A stretch of 64,000 bases of DNA, from the NCBI GenBank assembly GCA_018398585.1, contig JAGTTD010000011.1, positions 32,608,164 to 32,672,163 of the forward strand, read 5' to 3'. A program made the position numbers and the translations under genes. Shown in pieces: positions 57,681-64,000 of this stretch. A model generated the notes under the pieces. That model was not told the origin of the DNA. It saw nothing but the letters and a program-made list of their open reading frames with translations, and did not search any database. Source of the stretch: Simmondsia chinensis. Taxonomy: Eukaryota; Streptophyta; Magnoliopsida; Caryophyllales; Simmondsiaceae. Position 1 is the stretch's first letter; each line of letters begins with the position of its first letter.

Positions 57681-59755
57681 GGAGACTGCAGAATTTAAAG
57701 GTCACAAGATTGAAGACGAACTTATTAGATCTGATCTTGAACAAACTATGTTTTTCAATTTAAATTTTGCAATCCTAACCAATATTTTATATTTTATAGA
57801 TATTAATTACTTCACACAAGGATCCAGTTAAACTGAAGATCGATAAGAATTTGAGTGAAGTATCGAAGATCAACTTAGAGTCATAATACTTGAATCCAAA
57901 TTGATTGAGAATCCGATAGAGAATCAAGATTATTGGTTAGCATTTGCCAAATGAAGAGATGCAAAGATAATACTAGTAAAATAAGGAATCTAAGCATAGA
58001 GAAACAAGGTTTTAGATTTGTATTCTGTGGGCTAGTTATTATAAGAACCCGAATCCCAATAATAATAACTGGATACTTCTCTTGCCATATTATATAAATT
58101 TCGGTATATCTTGATTGCAGAATTATATCTCGACTCGTTTTGATATGCTTTTGGTAGGATGCCTTCTGTAGAACAATTGAGAGAGTTACTAGAGCCGTCT
58201 ACTTTTCGCTATTATAAAAACCTAGAATTGGAGATGGTAGCTGTTAGGGAAATTCAACAAAACCGTACTATCAAATTGGCTTCAATTCAAGTCATATAGC
58301 AAACCACTTTCTTTAAGATTCTTTTCATGTTTATTGAAATAGTCTTGTGGATGCAATGATAACCACAACATAAAGAGAGAACGAATGTACGAAGGATGGA
58401 TTTTTGAGATGAAAGAAGTAGAGAATGTTATGGATTTAACAAATAATTTTCATGTATCTTCAAACTTGATTTGATGGAGCTTTATATAGATTAACAGGTA
58501 TTCCTTTCCCTTCAAAAAAGTTTAAAAAACATCTAATAGTATTAACGACGGTAACAACCATATCTTAACTTAGAATTGGTCTAAGTTGATATTTCATTAC
58601 ACTTCCTAACGTAAAATGTCTTATGCTGCTCCACTGTTTGAAATGACTCCTAAGTTCAACATCATTCGAGCTCAGCAACAAGAAAGGTAGAAGCTACCCG
58701 TATCATCAAAGATACACAAGTAAGAAAATTTAGGACAGAGCACAAGAGATTTTAGAGTATAAAACTATTTTTGATCTTTTACTTATCCACTAATTAAACT
58801 TTTAAGAAAGTCAGTTTTTAATATGATATCAGAGTTTTATTAACCAAAAAATCACTGTTCAAATCCCAATAATTGATCAATGATGGATCGTCATCAAAGT
58901 ACTTAAGGGTTCAACTCGAAACTTCTTGTGCTTTTTTTGTGAATGAAATATTTTATATTCTCGAAACTTCTTATCGATTTTGTTAAAACATTATTTTAAA
59001 TTACAATAAATTTAAATATTATTTAAATTTACATATAAATTCCATATATTAACTTTTTTTTTTTTTTTCCACTTTACCAAACGTGAAGGGCAGGCCAGTT
59101 TTGTAGGCGGTGCAGAAGTTTGACAAACAATCACCCCAATTGCGGCTCCCATTTTCTTGTCCTCTCCAGCCCTCTGTTTTTTCCGTAATTGATACGATAC
59201 TGTCTTTACTCACTTTTTTTCGATAATTAGAATACAAATTTAAGAACGCACAAGAGTGTAGGGCAGGATTCGAAAACAAACAATCTGAACACTAAACACT
59301 GGAACATAAAATTGTCTGCCATCCAAACTTCTACGCTAAAACATCTAAAGATTGAAGCTAGAACAACTTGAACAGGTTACCTTGTTGACATACAACGGAC
59401 CGGTCTTTACGCACATGTTTATTTCAATAGTTATTTGACAAAGATATTCTTTTTGTAATGATAAAGAGGCGTAATATTACAGTGCTGCTGATATTAAAGA
59501 GGGAAGAGACAAGTTTGTACTTCAATATCTCATTGGTCGTTTTGAGCAACGGATCCGATGGATTGTTCTAAATGCAATAACGTCCGAGAATAAAAGATAA
59601 GTAACAAACAAAAACGGATAAAATATCTAAATGAGATCTTCATGATTCGAATTCCATTGTTTTGCATTTTCACGTTCTTAGGACTTGTTATTCTGTCTAG
59701 GAATTCAAATGGAACTTGAATTGAGTTGTTTACTCGTTTGACTGCATATATTACT
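57681..59755. other. Intergenic DNA with a TRIM fragment
   Basis: A TRIM 5' half (LTR, tatgatatcagagttttatt primer site, internal start) is at 58748-58880. A 45-codon frame from 58160 and a minus frame at 59049-59279 have no recognisable features. Otherwise nothing seen. Confidence 0.45.
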
Positions 59756-61100
59756 GATGTGATTTTAAAGTATGTTTTAAAACCGTCTACTCGCAAGCAT
59801 ACGAGATTGTTGTAGCTAAATCGGGTATACGAGTTGTATTCGCAGGGAATCGGAGTTAAGTTGGATTTTGTTATTAACGAGCGGTTGAAATCGAGTTTTG
59901 AGTTGGTTTAAATTATTTGTTAACGAAAATAGCAAAACTGACGATAAACTAAAAGTATCAATTCAATTGAGGTTAGTTTAGGGAGTGAGTTTAGAGTAGC
60001 TTTACACGTATCCCGTCATTATATTTTACTTAGGACGATAATTTGAAGGACTTAGGCTACAAGCTCTAAGCCTGGGTTAATATATAAATTAGGGCTTAGG
60101 GTAATGAACTAGTCTAAAGGCATAACCTATCTTAGCACCCTAAGTGTAGCATAGGTTATTTCATTAGCACTACTTAATTCCTTTGTTACTCCTAGTTCAA
60201 TATTAATTTATATAAAAGATTGGGTTCAGAGTTGGGTACAACCTCAACCCTGACCACGCGTGAAATCCTGTTACATTATGATCTAGGCTACAAGCACAAG
60301 ACTAATTGCTGCAAAGTTGGAGATCTAGTCATGGCTACATGCACACATATAAAAATATCCAACAATCATGAAAAACTCCCCACAGGGGTGCGAATATAAC
60401 ATAACTAAACCAATCGTCAAAAGTATAATGTAAATCGGGGATATGGGCGGCTATTTGCCCTTTATCCCTAAACCAAAAGAGTTTATTCCTCCATTGGAGT
60501 TTTATACATCATTAACATCTATAAAAGAGAAAACAATGAATTAACAACTAGGAATTGAAAGCTCCCTCAATTGACGTTGACGTTGATCCTTGCTTTGATC
60601 CTTCTGGCACTCCGACCACCTGCGCTTTGGCGTTTGAGAACCCGTTGGATCTCGTAGCGGCTTCGGAAGGAGGGGAGGAGAGGAGGCGTGGCCAAAGATA
60701 CCAAATTATGACTCCCCCTCTTTATTTATAGGCCCAGGGGCGGTTAGGGTTCCGTGATCAATCGGGAATTAGGCCCGATCGATCGGTGAGCTCATGCAAA
60801 GCTCCCGATCGATCGGTAGGCTCTCGGTTAGTTTCTCTAACCGCGAGTTGCTGATCGATCGGTTCTCCGAGCCCCTTTTCTCGATTAAGCACCGAAGCGC
60901 TATGGGATGTACCCGGTTCACCGAATTATGACCCGATGGATCTTTCTTTTGCACAAGTGGTTGGGTTTCTCCAATTAATCTTCAAATATGCTTCAATAAT
61001 GTTTGATTTTGTCGGAATTCTTCTTTCGTCCACTCTGATGTGTTCCATATGAAAAATGTATCTAAATAACAACCAAACACATATGTAAAGGCCGATAAAT
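59756..61100 (-). mobile_element. Probable Ty3/gypsy-type LTR (solo or partial)
   Basis: In minus orientation a TATA box (cctataaataaag, near 60719-60731) is preceded by several cgatcgatcgg motifs (60770-60870). It is followed by a long leader that ends with the plant LTR-like string ctcgtatgcttgcgag, then tcacatca. The upstream end is uncertain. No internal coding region is visible on either side. Confidence 0.55.
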
Positions 61101-61212
61101 GGAACATAAAATATGTAAAAATCAAACGCAACAATTACTCATGTTGCATTTTATACACCTTTCTAGCAATGCTATAAATATATTCAAATTATATATATTT
61201 CGTGTAAATAGT

Positions 61213-61740
61213 ATGAGAAATTATCATTTATGTACCGCGAGGTTTGAATATTTATTACTTAGATATTTTGACATTTTAATATATACATATATATATATAT
61301 AATGGAGTACCTTGAGTTTTAAAAATTTTATCACTTGTCGTGAGTTGATAGTTTTTTATTAGAAAATGCCAAAAATAACACAAATTTGAGAATATATTAG
61401 TATCTTCACTAGAATTTGATAATTTTTCGCCCCAAAATGCAAAAACAACACATGATAGTGGAAATATTTAAATAATTCATATCAACATTCGGTGAATAAT
61501 TTATCACAATTCATTTAATTTTTGATAAAAATATTAGTATAACTTTTATATATTATCGTAATTATATATTATATCAGTATTTCTGCATCAAATTAGTTAG
61601 ATTCTTACAAAAAATTATCAAATTCCAACATAATATACCTAGGTAATAAAATTTTTAAATCTCAAGACACCCTATTGTATATATTAAAATGTCAAAATAT
61701 CTAGACAATAAATGTTCAAACCTTAGAATGATAATTTTCC
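61213..61740. mobile_element. Foldback MITE
   Basis: The left end (gaaattatcatttatgtacc, ttattacttagatattttgac, ttaaaaattttatcac) recurs inverted at the right (gtcaaaatatctagacaata, ttgaaaattatc-like). The spacer is AT-rich with another internal inverted pair. Related sequence at 31450-31850 and ~62180-62240. Confidence 0.6.
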
Positions 61741-62640
61741 AAATATTATTAATCTATGAGATAAGTCTTAATCTTACTTTATGTCATTTGATTTCCCTTA
61801 TATTTAAGCATTTACAAATATACTGAAATTTATATATAAATACTTTCAAACTCAAAATTGTATCATCAAGGTAACTCTATGCCAAAATTCAGTAAATTTT
61901 TGCTAAAATGCAACAAATTTTCATCATAAAAATGCATTTCTAATACATTATTATGATACTATATATGAACAATGGCAGTGTTTCCAAAAAAAAAAAAAAA
62001 AAAGAAGTAATCATTCATGATAAAATTCATACTTCATAAGTTTTCTACGAAGATATCTATTTATTATTAAAATTATATGCTATTTCAGCATTTATCCAAA
62101 AAAGAAACAAATTCTAATTACAGGAGCTTATATACTTGTCGTAGCTATGTTCCAAATCAACATTTTTTAATTTAAACTTTAAGGGACCTAAGTGATAAAA
62201 TTTTTACACCTCAAATACTTTTTTATACATATTAAAATATGAAATATATATAGCATTTGGCTTTCCTTGAAACAAATAGTTAACTAGGAGAACATATATA
62301 GTACTGAATTTGAACACAAACAATAGGGCAAATGTTGGGTAAATAAAAGCAAAAATTTCACGAAATTAATAGCATTCCACTACAACAATGTAAAACAAAA
62401 CATGACATAATGATAAAAGTATTACTAACTACATAAAAATTTACAAGATGAAGCATCCATCATTAGCTAAGCAAAAACATATAGCTACTGATGGAATCAC
62501 CAAACTAACAACACTACCCTCCCTTAAAAAAAAAAAAGAAAAAAGAAAAATGTGTCGATCATTCTGCTATATGTTGAACTGCTACATCGACTATAATATA
62601 ACAAAAGAGAACAAACTTCAACGAAATGATGCAATTGCAA
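61741..62640. other. AT-rich intergenic DNA
   Basis: No gene; poly-A runs at 61987-62002 and 62527-62536. Confidence 0.5.
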
Positions 62641-62644
62641 CCGA

Positions 62645-62935
62645 TGAAGCCTTGTCTAGTGGTAAAACTAACAAGGTTAAAGTCCTAGAACAAGAAGATC
62701 CTAGGTTAGAATTTCCCAGCCCATGCTGCAATACCCGTTGATTACCCTCACGATTCCTCTCTAGGGACGCGAGGGCAAATCAATACGGGGCTACTGCCCC
62801 CTCCGAGAACAGGGACATCCTTTACCAGCTAGGCCGGGAGTCATAAGGTTGGATTCCGATCTAGGGACGAAGGCGGGAGCGCCTCGGTGCTCGAAAGGAA
62901 AATGCAATATCATGGGACTAATTGGTGTGATGCAT
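62645..62935 (+). mobile_element. Candidate tRNA-derived SINE
   Basis: A-box-like ttgtctagtggtaaaac and B-box-like ggttagaatttccc lie ~45 bp apart. They are followed by a GC-richer body (ctagggacgcgagggc, gctactgccccctccg). The short sequence atgcaat occurs just before and after. The length (~290 bp) is long for a simple SINE. Confidence 0.5.
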
Positions 62936-63119
62936 GAAACTGAAGCTGAAAGGCTCCCAAAAAATAATGAGCTTCTTCAGCAGAAAATGAGCATGCATAA
63001 ATAGAAAGAGAGTGATGCAAGATTTAATGAAAATGAGATGAGAAAAGAGGTAAAGGAAATCACTGGTTTGTCTGCTGAAAAACCTAGCAATCCAGTGAGT
63101 CTTAGAAAGAGGAAGACCA

Positions 63120-63120
<1 letters not shown>

Positions 63121-63150
<30 letters not shown>
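63121..63150. repeat. AAG trinucleotide microsatellite (10 units)
   Basis: Perfect run of AAG downstream of the ERF gene. Confidence 0.95.
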
Positions 63151-63408
63151 GATCGTCACTAATTGAACTAAAAATCTTCAACCAGTGGCACCAATTCAGA
63201 ACTGAAAAAAGGGAGAAAAATAAGGCAAATCATGGAGGAGTATGAAAGTATGAAGTACTGAGTTTAATCTAGGCAGTTTGTTTCAATTGGCGGGCCAAGA
63301 AATGCTATTCAGAGCAATAACATGACTTGTGGTAAATAGTGGCCACGAATTTTAATAAACTTGTCCTGATATTAATATTTTTACCCCGATAATAAGATTA
63401 TGCTTAAT

Positions 63409-64000
63409 CTAATCTTCATCCTTCCAAAAGAAAGGTCTGATTGGAGAAGATGAAGAGGCAAAATCAGAAGCAGAAGACTCAAAACTTTCCTGCTCCCTCT
63501 GCACTTGTTCAACAACACTATCATTCAAATTCCCTTGCTGCTGCTGCTCTTCATTCAAAACCCCAAAACTAGGAAGAGGTGGGGTCATCCAAAAATTACT
63601 ACTAGTGTCAATATCATCCCATACCGCACTCCCCGGCCCGCCCCCCGAGTTAAACCAAGCCTCAGTCATCTCCCTCCACGCCCTTTCCAACCTGCCACTG
63701 CCACCGCCACCGCCACCGCTGCTGGACCCTGGTCCTGATGACTCATCTGGGTCAGGCTCCTTTGTTGGGTCCGTCGCAGAATGGTCCGTAACCGATGGAT
63801 TTGGATTTGGGTTCGGGTTCGGGTCTGATGAAGTAGAGGCTTCTGGGTCTGGGTCAGGATCAGGGGGGCGTTTGTCGCGGAAGAGCTCGGGAAAATTGAG
63901 CCGCGCGTTTTCCCCGCGCAACCTGAATGCTTCACGGTCATAAGCCATGGCGGCATCTTCAGCAGTGTCAAAAGTGCCGAGCCACAGGCGCGTACGGTTC
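63409..64000 (-). CDS. AP2/ERF transcription factor, 3' part (runs off window)
   Basis: The minus-strand frame enters from the window edge inside an AP2/ERF DNA-binding domain ([20 protein letters not shown], then [20 protein letters not shown]) and ends at a TAG at 63409-63411; 196 residues are visible. Downstream of the domain are an acidic Pro-Asp/Pro-Asn repeat, a Ser-Gly run, and C-terminal [14 protein letters not shown]. The domain variant ([11 protein letters not shown]) suggests the ERF061-like group, by resemblance only. These factors bind GCC or DRE boxes; the target here is unknown. The start codon and the N-terminal half of the domain lie beyond 64000. The Pro/Asn and Gly runs are encoded by hexamer microsatellites and are likely length-polymorphic. 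Confidence 0.9.
   Translation of the reverse strand, partial: NRTRLWLGTFDTAEDAAMAYDREAFRLRGENARLNFPELFRDKRPPDPDPDPEASTSSDPNPNPNPNPSVTDHSATDPTKEPDPDESSGPGSSSGGGGGGSGRLERAWREMTEAWFNSGGGPGSAVWDDIDTSSNFWMTPPLPSFGVLNEEQQQQGNLNDSVVEQVQREQESFESSASDFASSSSPIRPFFWKDED

Noticed and set aside
62918..63181. An 87-codon serine-rich minus-strand frame
   Set aside because: Its N-terminal region is encoded by the AAG microsatellite and it has no recognisable features.
63505..63943. Plus-strand open frames opposite the ERF gene
   Set aside because: They are shadows of GC-rich, repeat-encoded sequence in the AP2/ERF gene on the minus strand.

Overview
This window is nuclear DNA of a eudicot plant. The coding exons are short islands with GT-AG introns, the proteins are plant-specific (light-dependent protochlorophyllide reductase, beta-expansin, polyol transporters, an AP2/ERF factor), and most of the rest is layered retroelements, SINEs and MITEs in AT-rich DNA. 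I cannot name the genus from sequence alone.

Layout. 1-0.95 kb: the edge of a Ty1/copia element (minus strand). 1.2-4.3 kb: an intact three-exon ankyrin/PGG membrane protein gene (ACD6-like). 2.06-9.95 kb and 10.26-15.24 kb are two copies of a tandem segmental duplication. They decayed reciprocally: the ankyrin gene is intact in copy 1 and dead in copy 2, while a small secreted prolamin-like (ECA1-type) gene is dead in copy 1 and open in copy 2. Later insertions distinguish the copies: a gypsy-type solo LTR, a copia-type solo LTR and a SINE tail in copy 1; a plastid psbD fragment and a copia 5' end in copy 2. 15.2-20.6 kb: a miniature LTR element, a 5S-headed SINE, MITEs and a large foldback element. 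21.3-26.4 kb: a four-exon beta-expansin gene (261 aa) with a 5S-headed SINE about 330 bp upstream of its ATG. 27.2-33.3 kb: a five-exon epoxide-hydrolase-like gene (320 aa, minus strand), tail to tail with the expansin gene. 37.0-43.7 kb: two tandem polyol-transporter genes (minus strand, 528 and 527 aa). 45.3-48.3 kb: protochlorophyllide oxidoreductase (five exons, 396 aa, minus strand). 51.1-54.1 kb: an internally deleted copia element with both LTRs. 55.1-63.2 kb: a hAT-type element with a perfect 8-bp target duplication, MITEs, SINEs and a gypsy-like LTR. 63.4-64.0 kb: the 3' part of an AP2/ERF gene running off the window.

The most interesting system is a repeat partnership. About thirteen dispersed copies share one roughly 130-bp 3' module ending in a TTG-type tail. 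Five copies carry a 5S rRNA-derived head; the best is a complete 120-nt head with recognisable A, intermediate and C boxes. Three of the five have 14-17 bp target duplications and none has an LTR, so they are 5S-derived SINEs. One further copy, with a 15-bp target duplication, instead carries what looks like the C-terminus of an RTE-type LINE ORF2 upstream of the same module, which identifies a likely mobilising partner. A second small family, a TRIM of about 290 bp with about 72-bp LTRs, recurs in introns and intergenic DNA. The ordinary genes appear functionally independent of one another; the only true gene families here are the two polyol transporters and the decayed ankyrin/prolamin-like pairs.
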